Of a stretch of 64,000 nt of DNA, positions 35,173 through 46,465 are shown in pieces. The notes under the pieces were generated by a model. It searched no databases. It was not told where the DNA came from and worked only from the letters and a program-made list of their open reading frames with translations. The stretch is taken from NCBI RefSeq assembly GCF_024448695.1, contig NZ_JAMOHY010000011.1, forward strand, positions 1 to 64,000. Reading direction: 5' to 3'. Within the stretch, counting starts at the first letter, position 1. Every line of letters begins with the position of its first letter. Source of the DNA: Stutzerimonas stutzeri. GTDB taxonomy: Bacteria; Pseudomonadota; Gammaproteobacteria; Pseudomonadales; Pseudomonadaceae. A program made the translations under genes and the position numbers.

Positions 35173-36525
35173 TTAAAGCCGGCCAATATCATTGACCAAC
35201 GCAAGCAGCATCACCCCGATCACCAGGCTGATACCAATCTGTACTCCCCAACCCTGGACCCTGTCCGACAGGGGACGTCCACGGACCCACTCGACCAGAT
35301 AGAAGAGCAGATGCCCGCCATCCAGGACCGGGATAGGCAAAAGATTGAGTACTCCAAGGCTGATGCTCAGGTAGGCGAGGAAGTTTAGAAAGTCACCCAG
35401 GCCGGACTGTGCAGAAGCGCCCGCCACTTTAGCAATGGTTATCGGGCCGCTCAAGTTTTTTACCGAGAGCTCGCCAAAGAGCATTTTCTTCAGGGAATCG
35501 AGGGTCAGAAGGCTCATGGCCCAGGTCCGCCGAAGCCCCTCGCCCACGGCTTCCAGCGGCCCGTAGCTGATGGTGCGCAGCATGTCATCCGGCCATTCAC
35601 CGCCCGCAACGCCAGCCCCCAGATAACCGCGCAGACTATCGCCTTCACCGCGCGTCGCCAGCGTCAGCGGCAGCATCAGACGCTGCCCTTCGCGCTCCAC
35701 TTCCAGTTGCGCGGACTTGCCTGGCAGCAACCGGACCCGATCAATAACTTCCTGCCATTCCTGCAGCGGTACGCCATCAAGACTGACCATCCGGTCACCA
35801 AGGTGCATACCTGCTGCCTGTGCTGGTCCTTCAGGGTCCAGTTGGGCGACTACCGGCACGATGGCCGGGCGCCAGGGACGGATACCCAGCGAGCCGATCG
35901 GATCCGGCTCTTCTGCACCCCTAAGCCAGTCGTTCAGCTCCAGTCGTACAGACTGCTCCTGACTGCTGTTCAGGCTGCGCACACGCATGTCCAGCGAACC
36001 GCTCTCGCCCAGGCGACGGATCAGCTGCAGATTGACCTCTGCCCAGCCGGAGGTGGGCTTGCCGTTGACCTCGATGATTTCCTGTCCCGCCACCAGACCC
36101 GCTTGATCGGCAAGGCTGCCCACTTCAACCGCCCCCACCACTGGGCGGATCTGTTCACTGCCGAGCAGCGCCAGCACCCAGAAAAACACCAGCGCCAGCA
36201 GAAAGTTGGCAATCGGCCCGGCAGAAACGATGGCAAAGCGCTGCTTCACCGTCTTGCGATTGAACGTCTGGTCGAGCAGTGCAGGCGGCACATCGCCTTC
36301 GCGCTCGTCGAGCATCTTCACATAGCCACCCAGCGGGATGGCCGCAACGACAAATTCGGTTCCCTGGCGATCATGCCAGCGCAATAGCGGACGACCGAAA
36401 CCCACCGAGAAACGCAGCACCTTGACGCCACAGCGTCGGGCTACCCAGAAATGCCCGTATTCGTGGAAGGTAACCAGCACACCCAAAGCAATCAGGGTGC
36501 CGACAAGCATGTACAGCGCGCTCAT
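35173..36525 (-). CDS. rseP: RIP site-2 zinc protease RseP (MucP)
   Basis: A protein of 450 residues. The zinc-binding HEYGH lies at residues 21-25 in the first helix, and the third ligand is in LPIPVLDGGHLLFY near residue 400. Two PDZ domains lie between, the first near 115-200 and the second near 210-290 (VAQLDPEGPAQAAGMHLGDR). It cleaves the anti-sigma factor (MucA/RseA) inside the membrane and so releases the envelope-stress sigma factor. It stands between bamA and dxr in the normal order. Confidence 0.96.
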   Translation of the reverse strand: MSALYMLVGTLIALGVLVTFHEYGHFWVARRCGVKVLRFSVGFGRPLLRWHDRQGTEFVVAAIPLGGYVKMLDEREGDVPPALLDQTFNRKTVKQRFAIVSAGPIANFLLALVFFWVLALLGSEQIRPVVGAVEVGSLADQAGLVAGQEIIEVNGKPTSGWAEVNLQLIRRLGESGSLDMRVRSLNSSQEQSVRLELNDWLRGAEEPDPIGSLGIRPWRPAIVPVVAQLDPEGPAQAAGMHLGDRMVSLDGVPLQEWQEVIDRVRLLPGKSAQLEVEREGQRLMLPLTLATRGEGDSLRGYLGAGVAGGEWPDDMLRTISYGPLEAVGEGLRRTWAMSLLTLDSLKKMLFGELSVKNLSGPITIAKVAGASAQSGLGDFLNFLAYLSISLGVLNLLPIPVLDGGHLLFYLVEWVRGRPLSDRVQGWGVQIGISLVIGVMLLALVNDIGRL

Positions 36526-36597
36526 AAATTCCTCTGCCTCGAAAGGCCGTTTTGCCGCGATGAGGCTCGCCCGCTCTGCAGGCGCACTATCGATCCG

Positions 36598-37788
36598 CTA
36601 GCGATTGCGATTCTCAAGCCAGCGCGACGCCAATTTGCGCGCCTGCGCATCGGCATCCAGAACATCACCAAGACAGTGCACCGCAACCGCCGCCTCGCGA
36701 CTCAGAACGTCCTCGATGATACTCGCGATTTCCGTGAAGCGGATCCGCCCTTTCAGGAAGGCATCGACAGCCACCTCATTGGCCGCATTGAGCATCGCCG
36801 GCGCCGTGCCGCCATTCTGTGCAGCCTGGCGCGCCATGTGCAGGCATGGAAAGCGCTGCTCATCCGGCGCATGAAAATCAAGGCGACCAATGCGCACCAG
36901 ATCCAGGGCGGACACACCCGAATCGATACGCTCAGGCCAGGCAAGCGCGTGGGCAATCGGCGTGCGCATGTCGGGGTTGCCCAACTGCGCCAGTACCGAA
37001 CCGTCAACATAGTCAACCATCGAGTGGATAACGCTCTGGGGATGGATCACCACCTCCACCTGATCCGGGCGCGCATCGAACAGCCAGCAGGCCTCAATCA
37101 ACTCCAGCCCCTTGTTCATCATGCTCGCCGAATCAACCGAAATCTTGCGCCCCATGGACCAGTTGGGGTGCGTGCAAGCCTGCTCGACGCTTACGTCGGC
37201 CAGTTGCTCCAACGGCCATTCGCGAAACGGCCCGCCGGATGCAGTGAGCAGTATGCGTCGCACGCCGACGCTTGCGAGACCCTGGGCATAATCGCCGGGA
37301 AGGCACTGAAAAATCGCATTGTGCTCACTGTCGATAGGCAACAGCACCGCCCTGCTCTTGCGCAACGCCTGCATGAACAGCGCGCCGGACATGACCAGGG
37401 CTTCCTTGTTTGCCAGCAATACACGTTTGTCGGCCTGGACTGCAGACAGTGTAGGTCGCAGGCCGGCTGCACCGACAATGGCCGCCATCACCACATCGGT
37501 TTCCGGATGGGCTGCCACCTCACTCAAGCCGCCCTCACCCACCAGCACGCGAGTCTGCAGATCGTCGCTGATCAGCTGATCCTGCAACACCCGGGCCTGG
37601 TCGCTGCTGGCCACCACGGCATATCGCGGGCGATGCAGACGGCAAAGCTCGCGCAGTTCGGCAATACGATTGAAGGCTGTCAGAGCGAAAGCCTGGTAGC
37701 GCCCAGGATGGCGGGCAATCACGTCCAGCGTACTCAGCCCGATGGAGCCAGTCGCCCCGAGAATGGTTATCTGCAAGGGCTCAGTCAC
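36598..37788 (-). CDS. dxr: 1-deoxy-D-xylulose 5-phosphate reductoisomerase
   Basis: A protein of 396 residues from the GTG at 37788 ([20 protein letters not shown]), which overlaps the cdsA stop as GTGA; the frame continues upstream only inside cdsA. The NADPH motif GATGSIG lies near residues 11-17, [11 protein letters not shown] near 125, and the metal site [12 protein letters not shown] near 151-162. It makes methylerythritol phosphate, the committed step of the MEP pathway served also by IspD. Confidence 0.95.
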   Translation of the reverse strand: MTEPLQITILGATGSIGLSTLDVIARHPGRYQAFALTAFNRIAELRELCRLHRPRYAVVASSDQARVLQDQLISDDLQTRVLVGEGGLSEVAAHPETDVVMAAIVGAAGLRPTLSAVQADKRVLLANKEALVMSGALFMQALRKSRAVLLPIDSEHNAIFQCLPGDYAQGLASVGVRRILLTASGGPFREWPLEQLADVSVEQACTHPNWSMGRKISVDSASMMNKGLELIEACWLFDARPDQVEVVIHPQSVIHSMVDYVDGSVLAQLGNPDMRTPIAHALAWPERIDSGVSALDLVRIGRLDFHAPDEQRFPCLHMARQAAQNGGTAPAMLNAANEVAVDAFLKGRIRFTEIASIIEDVLSREAAVAVHCLGDVLDADAQARKLASRWLENRNR

Positions 37789-38600
37789 CAGGCACCCCAA
37801 CCGGCAAGCCACAACAGAACGGCAAATACGGGCACGGCTGCGGTCAGGCTGTCGATACGATCCATGACGCCGCCATGGCCCGGTAGCAATTGACTGCTGT
37901 CCTTGATCCCCGCACTGCGCTTGAACATGCTCTCGGTCAGGTCACCCACAACCGATATCAGCACCACTACAGTTGCGCCCAGTAGCGCCAGGATCAGCTC
38001 ACGCGCAGACCAGCCCCGATAGAGTCCGACCCCGAGCGTAACCAGCAGGCTGGTCAGCAGGCCGCCTACCAACCCTTCCCAACTCTTGCCTGGACTGACC
38101 TGCGGCGCCAGTTTGCGCCGCCCGAAACGCTTGCCGGAAAAATAGGCACCGATATCGGCGACCCAAACCAGCACCATGACGGCAACAATGAGCCAGTTGC
38201 CCTGCGGCCACTGTTTAAGCACCACCAACGCCTGCCATGCCGGCAGCAGGATCAACAGACCGATAATCAGGCTGCCCGGACCACCACGCCAGTGGCGCTG
38301 GCTATCCGGATAATTCAGCACCAGCACAGTCGCGGCGAGCCACCAGAGCACGCTGACGGCCAGCAGCCAGGGAGCCAGCACCGGAAGCTGGTGAAAGAGA
38401 ACCAGCAGCGCAACCACGAACAGCGCATAACCGACCCGAGCCGGCTGAGCAGCATAGCCGGCCAGCCTTGCCCATTCCCAGGCACCCAGGCTCACGACCA
38501 CCCCTATAAACAGGGCGAAGGCGAGCCCTTCGAGCAGAAAAAAACCGATCAGCGCGACCGGCAGGAGAATCGCAGCGGTGATGATGCGTTGCTTCAACAT
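37785..38600 (-). CDS. cdsA: Phosphatidate cytidylyltransferase
   Basis: A protein of 271 residues with about eight membrane helices. The CdsA signature lies near the C-terminus: [20 protein letters not shown] followed by [20 protein letters not shown], with the metal-binding aspartates. It converts phosphatidate and CTP to CDP-diacylglycerol for all phospholipids. It overlaps uppS upstream and dxr downstream by a few bases, so uppS-cdsA-dxr are translationally coupled. Confidence 0.95.
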   Translation of the reverse strand: MLKQRIITAAILLPVALIGFFLLEGLAFALFIGVVVSLGAWEWARLAGYAAQPARVGYALFVVALLVLFHQLPVLAPWLLAVSVLWWLAATVLVLNYPDSQRHWRGGPGSLIIGLLILLPAWQALVVLKQWPQGNWLIVAVMVLVWVADIGAYFSGKRFGRRKLAPQVSPGKSWEGLVGGLLTSLLVTLGVGLYRGWSARELILALLGATVVVLISVVGDLTESMFKRSAGIKDSSQLLPGHGGVMDRIDSLTAAVPVFAVLLWLAGWGAW

Positions 38601-39355
38601 TCTGCACGAACCTCTGTTTCGAGCTGGTCGCCGGTCTTGCCAAAGCGGCGTTGACGCCTGGAGAAATCAGCCAGTGCGGCGCGCATTGCCTCGTGCTTGA
38701 AATCCGGCCAAAACAGGTCGGAGAAATAGAGTTCGGCGTAAGCCATCTGCCACAGCAGAAAATTGCTGATGCGCCGCTCGCCGCCGGTGCGAATGCACAA
38801 GTCCGGTGGCGGCATGTCGCCGGTCGCCAGGTAGCTCTGGAAAAGTGATGCGGTGATCTCTTCAGCACCCAGCTGACCCGCCTGAACCTCACGCGCCATA
38901 CGCTGAGTAGCCTGGAGAATGTCCCATTGTCCACCGTAGTTGGCAGCCACCTGGAGCACGAAGCGATTGCTTCCGGCTGTCATCGCTTCAGCCTCCGCCA
39001 TCGCGGCCTGCAATTCGGGATGAAAGCGCGTACGGTCACCAATGATGCGCAGACTGATGTCGTTGTCATTGAGCTTGCGTGCTTCGCGGCGCAAAGCCGT
39101 CAAGAACAGCTCCATCAGCGCACCCACCTCCTCTGCCGGCCTTTGCCAGTTTTCACTGGAAAAGGCGAAGAGGGTCAGCACCTCAACCCCCTCCTCTGCA
39201 CAGACCTCGATGACTGCGCGTACCGCATCGACGCCCGCCTTGTGTCCAGCCACGCCAGGCAAGAGACGTCGCTTTGCCCAGCGATTGTTGCCATCCATGA
39301 TAATTGCGACGTGACGGGGTACATTCCGCCCGGCAATCGGCCTGACCTTTTCCAT
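38594..39355 (-). CDS. uppS: Undecaprenyl diphosphate synthase
   Basis: A protein of 253 residues from the ATG at 39355 (MEKVRPIAGRNVPRHVAIIM); a TTG 21 bases upstream could add seven residues. Motifs of cis-prenyltransferases are clear: HVAIIMDGNNRWAKRR with the catalytic Asp, FSSENWQRP, ANYGGQWDI and LCIRTGGERRISNFLLWQ with the Arg pair that binds diphosphate. It builds the C55 lipid carrier for peptidoglycan and O-antigen from isoprenoid units made by the MEP pathway. Confidence 0.95.
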   Translation of the reverse strand: MEKVRPIAGRNVPRHVAIIMDGNNRWAKRRLLPGVAGHKAGVDAVRAVIEVCAEEGVEVLTLFAFSSENWQRPAEEVGALMELFLTALRREARKLNDNDISLRIIGDRTRFHPELQAAMAEAEAMTAGSNRFVLQVAANYGGQWDILQATQRMAREVQAGQLGAEEITASLFQSYLATGDMPPPDLCIRTGGERRISNFLLWQMAYAELYFSDLFWPDFKHEAMRAALADFSRRQRRFGKTGDQLETEVRAEC

Positions 39356-39507
39356 GAAACGACTACCTGCGCTCAATCACGCTGCAAACAATAGGAGAAA
39401 CACCGACGGCAGTTGCGGGACGCAACAAAATAGCCCGCGCATGCCGGTCCGAAATGGCTCGACATGCGGTTCCAGGGAGCAGTATGGAGGCGCCCGGCAC
39501 GGCTCGG

Positions 39508-40065
39508 TCAAACGGCCATCAAGTCGTTTTCCTTGCCTTCAAGCGCCTTGTCGATCTCTGCAACATACTTGTCGGTCAGCTTTTGAACGTCATCCTGGCC
39601 GCGACGTTCCTCGTCTTCACTGATTTCCTTTTCCTTCACCAGATCCTTGAGCTGGGCGATGGCATCACGACGAATATTGCGTATCGCGACACGAGCATTC
39701 TCGGCTTCACTACGCGCCTGTTTGGTAAAGCCCTTGCGCGTCTCTTCGGTCAACGCAGGCATCGGCACGCGGATGGTGGTACCTGCAGTGGCCGGATTCA
39801 GCCCCAGATCGGAGGTCATGATGGCTTTTTCCACCGCCTGGATCATGCTCTTGTCAAAGATGGTCAGGGCCAGGGTGCGGGAATCCTCGACGGTGACGTT
39901 GGCAACCTGGCGCAGCGGCGTATCGCTGCCGTAGTAAGACACCATCACGCCATCAAGAATGCTCGGATGAGCGCGACCAGTGCGGATCTTGGCGAAGGCG
40001 CCGGCCAGCGATTCCAGGGATTTCTTCATGCGCTCCTGCGCGTCTTGCTTGATCTCGTTGATCAT
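39508..40065 (-). CDS. frr: Ribosome recycling factor
   Basis: A protein of 185 residues, exactly the family size, starting [20 protein letters not shown]. The three-helix bundle with the conserved [19 protein letters not shown] near residues 29-47 and [19 protein letters not shown] is plain. With EF-G it splits the ribosome after termination. It overlaps the pyrH stop by 4 bases. The 152-base gap to uppS holds no gene that I can see. Confidence 0.97.
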   Translation of the reverse strand: MINEIKQDAQERMKKSLESLAGAFAKIRTGRAHPSILDGVMVSYYGSDTPLRQVANVTVEDSRTLALTIFDKSMIQAVEKAIMTSDLGLNPATAGTTIRVPMPALTEETRKGFTKQARSEAENARVAIRNIRRDAIAQLKDLVKEKEISEDEERRGQDDVQKLTDKYVAEIDKALEGKENDLMAV

Positions 40066-40805
40066 TGATTCGGTTCCTCGATCAGTGTTCCTTCAGCGCC
40101 GCCAAGCACGATATTGAGCAGGGCGCCGGGTTTGTTCATGTTGAATACCCGCAGCGGCATCTTGTGGTCGCGGCACAGGCAGATGGCCGTCAGGTCCATC
40201 ACGCCGAGCTTGCGGTCGAGCACGTCATCATAAGTCAGTTGCTCGAACTTCTCGGCATTCGGGTCTTTGAAGGGATCAGCGGTGTAGACGCCGTCAACCT
40301 TGGTAGCCTTGAGCACGACGTCGGCGTGAATCTCGATGGCGCGCAAGCATGCAGCCGAGTCGGTAGTAAAGAAGGGGTTGCCGGTCCCGGCGGAAAAAAT
40401 CACCACCTCACCGGTCTTGAGATGACGCATCGCCTTGCGACGGTCGTAATGGTCGGTCACGCCGACCATGGAGATGGCAGACATCACCAGCGCTGGGATA
40501 TTCGAGCGTTCCAGGGCATCGCGCATGGCCAGAGCATTCATGACGGTCGCCAGCATGCCCATATGGTCACCGGTGACCCGATCCATTCCTGCTGCCGACA
40601 GCGCTGCGCCACGGAACAGGTTACCGCCACCAATGACCAACCCCACCTCAACGCCAATTCCGACCAGTTGGCCAACTTCCAGGGCCATGCGATCCAGCAC
40701 CTTGGGATCGATGCCGAAATCTTCCGAACCCATCAGGGCTTCGCCGCTTAATTTGAGCAGAATCCGTTTGTAGCGTGGATTGCGTGCACTCATCTGCTGA
40801 GCCAT
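40062..40805 (-). CDS. pyrH: Uridylate kinase
   Basis: A protein of 247 residues from the ATG at 40805 ([20 protein letters not shown]), with GGAGA upstream. It belongs to the amino acid kinase fold: KLSGEALMG near residues 18-26, [31 protein letters not shown] and [19 protein letters not shown]. It phosphorylates UMP to UDP and, in bacteria, is hexameric and regulated by GTP and UTP. The product path continues to CTP through PyrG. It precedes frr in the standard order rpsB-tsf-pyrH-frr. Confidence 0.96.
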   Translation of the reverse strand: MAQQMSARNPRYKRILLKLSGEALMGSEDFGIDPKVLDRMALEVGQLVGIGVEVGLVIGGGNLFRGAALSAAGMDRVTGDHMGMLATVMNALAMRDALERSNIPALVMSAISMVGVTDHYDRRKAMRHLKTGEVVIFSAGTGNPFFTTDSAACLRAIEIHADVVLKATKVDGVYTADPFKDPNAEKFEQLTYDDVLDRKLGVMDLTAICLCRDHKMPLRVFNMNKPGALLNIVLGGAEGTLIEEPNQ

Positions 40806-40960
40806 TGGCGTTGTTTCTCCTGCGGCGTTGTATGACCAGGTTGCATGACCGGCATGGCCGTACAACCAGAAAATATCTGCGCTATGACAGCGCAATTGCG
40901 TATTGGTGCCAAGCGATGACTATACAGGGACAAAAAACGATTTCTTTATCCCAGTTCGAC

Positions 40961-40990
40961 AAAAAGGCCGCGCGCGTAAGCGGGCAGCCT
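40961..40990 (-). terminator. Terminator behind tsf
   Basis: On the minus strand AGGCTGCCCGC (40990-40980) pairs with GCGCGCGGCCT (40975-40965) with two weak positions, followed by TTTTTG. It lies just past the tsf stop. The 206-base gap to pyrH also contains room for a pyrH promoter but no gene. Confidence 0.75.
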
Positions 40991-41011
40991 CTTTGAGAAC
41001 AGCAGGAAGCT

Positions 41012-41881
41012 TTACTGCTTGGTCGCGGCGACCTGAGCGGCCACTTCAGCAGCGAAGTCGACCTCGGCGCGCTCGATACCTTCGCCTACTTCATAACGCA
41101 CGAAGGAAACGATCTCGGCACCGGCTTTCTTCACCAGCTCACCAACTTTTACTTCCGAATCCATGATGAAGGCTTGCTCGACCAGGCTGGCTTCGGCGAG
41201 GAACTTGTTGATGCGACCCTTGACCATGTTCTCGACGATGTTTTCCGGCTTGCCGGCAATCTTCTCGGCGTTCAGCTGCAGGAAGATTTCCTTTTCCTTG
41301 GCAATCAGTTCCTCGGACACCTGGTCCGGGCTGACCACGGCCGGGTTGCTGGCGGCGACGTGCATGGCAACATGCTTGGCCAGCTCTTCGCTACCACCCT
41401 TGAGCACAACCAGAACACCGATACGGTGGCCGTGCAGGTAAGCACCCACGGTTTCGCCGGAGACGGCAGTCAGGCGACGAATGTTGACGTTCTCGCCGCA
41501 CTTGGCAATGAGCGCCTCACGGTTGCTTTCCTGAGCAGCGATCAGCGGAGCGGCATCGGTCATGTTTTCAGCGAAGGCTTGCTCGACGCTGTTGCTGACG
41601 AAATTCTTGAAGTCTTCCTGCAGAGCCAGGAAATCGGTCTGGGAGTTGACTTCGATGATCACGGCACGCGTGTTGTCGTCGGCGACCTTGATCGCGATGG
41701 AACCTTCGGCGGCGATGTTGCCAGCTTTCTTGGCAGCCTTGATGGCGCCCGCAGCACGCATGTCGTCGATGGCTTTTTCGATATCACCGCCAGCAGCAGT
41801 GAGTGCCTTTTTGCAATCCATCATGCCTTGGCCAGTGCGCTCGCGCAGTTCTTTAACCAGGGCTGCAGTAATCTCTGCCAT
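41012..41881 (-). CDS. tsf: Translation elongation factor Ts
   Basis: A protein of 289 residues from the ATG at 41881 (MAEITAALVKELRERTGQGM), with AGAGGA upstream; upstream in-frame residues are not conserved. The N-terminal UBA-like domain ends in MMDCKKALTAAGGD, and the core has IAIKVADDNTRAVIIEVNSQ followed by TDF, the motif contacting EF-Tu. It exchanges GDP for GTP on EF-Tu. It follows rpsB after a gap that contains an attenuating hairpin. Confidence 0.97.
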   Translation of the reverse strand: MAEITAALVKELRERTGQGMMDCKKALTAAGGDIEKAIDDMRAAGAIKAAKKAGNIAAEGSIAIKVADDNTRAVIIEVNSQTDFLALQEDFKNFVSNSVEQAFAENMTDAAPLIAAQESNREALIAKCGENVNIRRLTAVSGETVGAYLHGHRIGVLVVLKGGSEELAKHVAMHVAASNPAVVSPDQVSEELIAKEKEIFLQLNAEKIAGKPENIVENMVKGRINKFLAEASLVEQAFIMDSEVKVGELVKKAGAEIVSFVRYEVGEGIERAEVDFAAEVAAQVAATKQ

Positions 41882-41948
41882 GTTCGCAAATCCTCTCGAT
41901 TCGTTATCGATCATCGCCCCTTACCAGAGCGATCAATTCGGAAGTGGC

Positions 41949-41970
41949 AAAAAGGGGGCATAGCCCCCTT
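41949..41970 (-). terminator. Attenuator-like hairpin between rpsB and tsf
   Basis: On the minus strand AAGGGGGC (41970-41963) pairs perfectly with GCCCCCTT (41959-41952) around a TAT loop, followed by TTTGCC. It stands 37 bases behind the rpsB stop and before tsf. Read-through here would set the ratio of S2 to EF-Ts, as known for rpsB-tsf operons. Confidence 0.75.
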
Positions 41971-42006
41971 CTTGTTCACCGGGTTCAACTAGGCGGTACC
42001 ACTCGC

Positions 42007-42747
42007 TCAGCCTTGAGCGGCCTCGGGGGCTGCTTCTTCGACGAACTCGTCAGCACCACCGGCGCCGTTCTGGCGACCGCGCATTACGGCGTCGGCCATG
42101 GCGCCCAGGTAGAGTTGCACGGCACGGATGGCATCATCGTTACCGGGGATGATGTAATCCACGCCTTCAGGGCTGCTGTTGGTATCGACGATGCCGATGA
42201 CCGGGATGCCCAGCTTGTTGGCTTCGGAGATTGCAATGCGCTCGTGATCGACGTCGACGACGAACATGGCGTCCGGCAGGCCGCCCATATCCTTGATACC
42301 ACCCAGGCTGCGATCCAGTTTTTCCAGATCACGGGTGCGCATCAGGGCTTCTTTCTTGGTCAGCTTGTCGAAAGTACCGTCCTGAGACTGGATTTCCAGC
42401 TCACGCAGGCGCTTGATCGAGGCGCGGATGGTCTTGTAGTTGGTCAGCATGCCGCCCAACCAGCGATGATCGACGTACGGCGAGCCGCAACGAGCAGCCT
42501 CTTCGCGAACGATCTTGCCAGCGGAACGCTTGGTGCCGACGAACAGAATCTTGTTCTTGCCTGCAGCCAGCTTCTCAACGAACTGCAGTGCGTCGTTGAA
42601 CATCGGCAGGGTTTTTTCAAGATTGATGATATGAATCTTGTTGCGCGCGCCGAAGATGAACTTGTTCATCTTCGGGTTCCAGTAACGGGTCTGGTGGCCG
42701 AAGTGCACACCGGCCTTCAGCATGTCGCGCATGGTGACTTGAGTCAT
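42007..42747 (-). CDS. rpsB: 30S ribosomal protein S2
   Basis: A protein of 246 residues from the ATG at 42747 ([20 protein letters not shown]), with GAGGAA 6 bases upstream. Signature segments are [21 protein letters not shown], [19 protein letters not shown] and the [13 protein letters not shown] stretch near residues 106-118. It is needed for the late stages of 30S assembly. Its leader of about 200 bases, shared with map in opposite direction, is expected to be the site of autoregulation known for S2. Confidence 0.97.
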   Translation of the reverse strand: MTQVTMRDMLKAGVHFGHQTRYWNPKMNKFIFGARNKIHIINLEKTLPMFNDALQFVEKLAAGKNKILFVGTKRSAGKIVREEAARCGSPYVDHRWLGGMLTNYKTIRASIKRLRELEIQSQDGTFDKLTKKEALMRTRDLEKLDRSLGGIKDMGGLPDAMFVVDVDHERIAISEANKLGIPVIGIVDTNSSPEGVDYIIPGNDDAIRAVQLYLGAMADAVMRGRQNGAGGADEFVEEAAPEAAQG

Positions 42748-42875
42748 GATACTTCCTCGATAAAGCGGGTTAGGCCTCCACGCGCCCCGATATCCAACTC
42801 TTTCGAGCACCCAGGATACCGTGTCGACACGTGTGTGGGGTCAAGCGCAGCGGGCAGTCCCGTTGAGCGGCGCGT

Positions 42876-42887
42876 TTTATAGCATAG
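42876..42887 (-). promoter_or_regulatory. Candidate extended -10 promoter of rpsB
   Basis: The minus strand reads TATGCTATAAAA here, an extended -10 element (TG-N-TATAAA), about 130 bases before the rpsB ATG. A good -35 is not visible at the right distance. The length of leader left fits the long autoregulated rpsB leaders known in other gammaproteobacteria. Confidence 0.38.
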
Positions 42888-42956
42888 AAAGCAGCTACAA
42901 GCCAGAAGCTTCAAGCTGGTAACATGTCGCCCTTCCTTTCGTGCCGAGAGCCCACA

Positions 42957-43739
42957 ATGACTGTCTCCATCAAGACGCCAGAAGATATCGAGAAGATGCG
43001 CATCGCCGGCCGCCTGGCGGCCGAAGTACTGGAGATGATCGGTGATCATGTAAAACCGGGCGTCACCACCGAAGAGCTTGATCGAATCTGCCACGAGTAC
43101 ATCGTCAACGTGCAGCAGGCCATTCCGGCACCGCTCAACTACAAGGGCTACCCGAAGTCGATCTGCACCTCGATCAACCATGTCGTCTGTCATGGCATCC
43201 CCAACGACAAGCCGCTGAAGGATGGCGACATCCTCAATATCGACATCACCGTCATCAAGGACGGCTACCACGGCGACACCAGCAAGATGTTCATCGTCGG
43301 CAAGGCCACCGAGTGGGCCGAACGCCTGTGCAGGGTGACTCAGGAATGCCTCTATAAAGGGATCGAACTTGTGCGTCCCGGCGCCCGCCTCGGCGACATC
43401 GGCGAAGCGATCCAGAAGCACGCCGAGAAGAACGGCTTCTCCGTGGTGCGCGAATACTGCGGCCACGGCATCGGCAAGGTTTTCCATGAGGAGCCCCAGG
43501 TACTGCATTACGGACGTGCCGGCACCGGCCTGGAACTGAAGGAAGGCATGACCTTCACCATCGAGCCGATGATCAACCAGGGCCGCTCGGAAACCCGACT
43601 GTTGGGCGACGGCTGGACAGCCATCACCAAGGATCGCAAGCTGTCCGCACAGTGGGAGCACACTCTGGTCGTGACTGCCGAAGGCTACGAAATCTTTACC
43701 CTGCGCAGCGACGACACCATAGCTCGCACTCGCCCCTGA
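42957..43739 (+). CDS. map: Methionine aminopeptidase, type I
   Basis: A protein of 260 residues from the ATG at 42957 (MTVSIKTPEDIEKMRIAGRL). The metal ligands are visible: two aspartates in LNIDITVIKDGYHGDTSKM near residues 96-114, His in EYCGHGIGKVFHEEP near 170, Glu in TFTIEPMI near 204, and Glu in WEHTLVV near 235. It removes the start methionine from new proteins. It is divergent from rpsB and is followed by glnD after 23 bases, the usual arrangement. Confidence 0.96.
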   Translation: MTVSIKTPEDIEKMRIAGRLAAEVLEMIGDHVKPGVTTEELDRICHEYIVNVQQAIPAPLNYKGYPKSICTSINHVVCHGIPNDKPLKDGDILNIDITVIKDGYHGDTSKMFIVGKATEWAERLCRVTQECLYKGIELVRPGARLGDIGEAIQKHAEKNGFSVVREYCGHGIGKVFHEEPQVLHYGRAGTGLELKEGMTFTIEPMINQGRSETRLLGDGWTAITKDRKLSAQWEHTLVVTAEGYEIFTLRSDDTIARTRP

Positions 43740-43762
43740 ATACCGCTTGACGGAGAACTGGC

Positions 43763-46465
43763 ATGCCACAGGTTGATCCCGAACTCTTCGACCGCAGCCA
43801 GTTCCAGGCGGAGCTGGCACTCAAGGCCAGTCCGATTCCCGCCTTCAAGAAGGTCATCGGCAACGCTCGTCAGGTGCTGGACGCACGCTTTCTCGCAGGA
43901 TGCGATATCCGTCGCCTGATCGTCGACCGCGCCTGGTTCATCGACCAGATACTGCGCGCCGCCTGGGCGCGCTTCGACTGGAACAGCGAGGCCGATATAG
44001 CACTGGTGGCTGTTGGCGGCTACGGGCGCGGCGAGCTGCATCCCTATTCCGATATCGACCTGCTGATCCTGCTCGACAACAGCGACCAGGAGCTGTTCCG
44101 CGACGCCATCGAAGGCTTTCTGACCCTGCTCTGGGATATAGGCCTGGAAGTTGGCCAGAGCGTCCGCTCGGTGGCCGAATGCGCCGAAGAGGCACGCGCG
44201 GACCTCACCGTCATCACCAATCTGATGGAGAGCCGCACCATCGCCGGCCCTGAGCGGCTGCGACAGAACATGCTGAAGGTGACCAGCCCCAGCGAGATGT
44301 GGCCGAGCAAAGAGTTCTTCTTGGCCAAGCGCAACGAACAGCGCGCCCGCCATGCAAAATACAACAACACCGAATACAACCTGGAACCCAACGTCAAAGG
44401 CTCTCCGGGCGGACTGCGCGATATCCAGACAATCCTGTGGATTGCACGACGTCAGTTCGGCAGTCTGAACCTGAGTGCCATCGTCGATCAGGGCTTCCTC
44501 ACCGAGGGCGAGTATTCGCTGCTGGTGTCCAGTCAGGCTTTTATCTGGCGGGTCCGCTACGGGCTGCACATGCTGGCCGGACGCGCCGAGGATCGTCTGC
44601 TGTTCGATCACCAGCGCAGCCTCGCCGCCCTGCTCGGCTATGAAGACAGTGACGCCAAGCTGGCCATCGAACGCTTCATGCAGAAGTACTACCGGGTCGT
44701 GATGAGCATTTCCGAACTCAGCGACCTGGTAGGTCAGCACTTTGCCGAGGTAATCCTCTGGGAAGGCGACAGCGGCGATGCCGTCCCGCTCAACAGCCGC
44801 TTCCTGGTACGCGACCGTTATCTGGAAGTTGCCAAGGACTCGGTCTTCACGCATCGCCCCTTTGCGCTTCTGGAGGTTTTCGTCCTTCTCGCGCAACACC
44901 CGGAGATCAAGGGGGTACGTGCCGAAACCATCCGTCTGCTACGCGATCACCGCCACCTGATCGATGACGAATTCCGCCGCGACATCCGCAACACCAGCCT
45001 TTTCATCGAATTACTCAAGTGTAAGGAAGGCATCCATCGCAACCTTCGCCGGATGAACCGTTATGGAATTCTGGGCCGTTACCTGCCGGAGTTTGGCCAT
45101 ATCGTTGGACAGATGCAGCACGATCTTTTCCACATTTATACCGTCGATGCGCATACGCTCAACGTCATCAAGTACCTGCGCAAACTGAGCAAACCTGGCG
45201 TTGCCGAAAAATACCCTCTGGCCAGTCAGTTGGTGGGGATGCTGCCCAAGCCGGAACTGATCTATATCGCCGGCCTTTATCACGACATCGCCAAGGGCCG
45301 TGGCGGCGATCACTCGGAACTCGGGGCAGTCGATGCCCAGGCTTTCTGCGTGCGTCACAAGCTGCCCGCTTGGGATACGCGCCTGGTGGTCTGGCTGGTA
45401 GCCAATCACCTGATCATGTCCACCACGGCACAACGCAAGGATCTTTCCGATCCACAGGTGATTAACGATTTCGCCCAGCTGGTCGGCGACGAAACGCATC
45501 TGGACTATCTGTATGTCCTCACCGTGGCAGACATCAACGCCACCAACCCGACCCTCTGGAACTCCTGGCGTGCCAGCCTGCTGCGCCAGTTGCATACCGA
45601 AACCCTGCGAGCGCTCAAGCGCGGCCTTGAAAACCCTCTGGAGCGTGAAGAGCAGATTCGCCAGACCCAGCGCGCCGCGTTGGACAGCCTTGTGCGCAAC
45701 GGTACCGACCCGGACGACGCCGAACAGCTCTGGTCACAATTGGGCGACGATTATTTCATGCGTCACTCCGCGACCGATGTGGCCTGGCATACCGAAGCCA
45801 TCCTCCAGCATGGTGACAGCAGCGAGCCGCTGGTACTGATCAAGGAAACCACACAACGCGAGTTCGAGGGTGGCACCCAGATCTTCATCTACGCTGCCGA
45901 CCAGCATGACTTCTTTGCCGTGACCGTAGCCGCGATGGATCAGCTCAACCTGAACATCCACGACGCCCGCATCATCACGTCAAGCAGCCAGTTCACCCTC
46001 GATACCTATATCGTCCTGGACGCCGATGGCACACCGATTGGCCACGATTCCGAACGCATCCAGGAGATTCGCCACGGGTTGATCGAGGCGCTGCGCAAAC
46101 CGGAAGAGTACCTGACGATCATCAAGCGGCACGTGCCCCGGCAGCTCAAGCACTTTGCCTTCCCGCCGCAAGTCACCATCCACAACGATACCCAGCGACC
46201 GCAGACCATCATAGAAGTCATAGCACCGGATCGCCCCGGCCTGCTGGCACGGATTGGCCAGCTGTTTCTGGACTTCGACCTGTCGGTGCAGAACGCCAAG
46301 ATCGCCACCATGGGCGAGCGGGTTGAAGACGTGTTTTTCGTGACCAATGCAGACAATCAGCCACTATCGGACCCGCAGTTCTGCACCTTGCTGCAACAGG
46401 CCCTGGTCAGGCAACTGACACAGGAAAATGAACACCAGCCCTCACCCAGCAGCATCGAAATCTGA
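43763..46465 (+). CDS. glnD: Bifunctional uridylyltransferase/uridylyl-removing enzyme GlnD
   Basis: A protein of 900 residues. The nucleotidyltransferase site [19 protein letters not shown] lies at about 85-103 with the metal-binding Asp pair; a PII-binding helical region follows; the HD hydrolase motif [18 protein letters not shown] lies near 503-520; and two ACT domains, near 704-790 and 813-890, bind glutamine. It uridylylates PII under nitrogen limitation and reverses this when glutamine is high. In P. aeruginosa dapC follows; here the next gene is the converging mrpG, 38 bases away. Confidence 0.97.
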   Translation: MPQVDPELFDRSQFQAELALKASPIPAFKKVIGNARQVLDARFLAGCDIRRLIVDRAWFIDQILRAAWARFDWNSEADIALVAVGGYGRGELHPYSDIDLLILLDNSDQELFRDAIEGFLTLLWDIGLEVGQSVRSVAECAEEARADLTVITNLMESRTIAGPERLRQNMLKVTSPSEMWPSKEFFLAKRNEQRARHAKYNNTEYNLEPNVKGSPGGLRDIQTILWIARRQFGSLNLSAIVDQGFLTEGEYSLLVSSQAFIWRVRYGLHMLAGRAEDRLLFDHQRSLAALLGYEDSDAKLAIERFMQKYYRVVMSISELSDLVGQHFAEVILWEGDSGDAVPLNSRFLVRDRYLEVAKDSVFTHRPFALLEVFVLLAQHPEIKGVRAETIRLLRDHRHLIDDEFRRDIRNTSLFIELLKCKEGIHRNLRRMNRYGILGRYLPEFGHIVGQMQHDLFHIYTVDAHTLNVIKYLRKLSKPGVAEKYPLASQLVGMLPKPELIYIAGLYHDIAKGRGGDHSELGAVDAQAFCVRHKLPAWDTRLVVWLVANHLIMSTTAQRKDLSDPQVINDFAQLVGDETHLDYLYVLTVADINATNPTLWNSWRASLLRQLHTETLRALKRGLENPLEREEQIRQTQRAALDSLVRNGTDPDDAEQLWSQLGDDYFMRHSATDVAWHTEAILQHGDSSEPLVLIKETTQREFEGGTQIFIYAADQHDFFAVTVAAMDQLNLNIHDARIITSSSQFTLDTYIVLDADGTPIGHDSERIQEIRHGLIEALRKPEEYLTIIKRHVPRQLKHFAFPPQVTIHNDTQRPQTIIEVIAPDRPGLLARIGQLFLDFDLSVQNAKIATMGERVEDVFFVTNADNQPLSDPQFCTLLQQALVRQLTQENEHQPSPSSIEI

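Noticed and set aside
42748..42956. A riboswitch in the rpsB/map intergenic region
   Set aside because: No known aptamer consensus could be recognised. S2 autoregulation of the leader is the simpler expectation.
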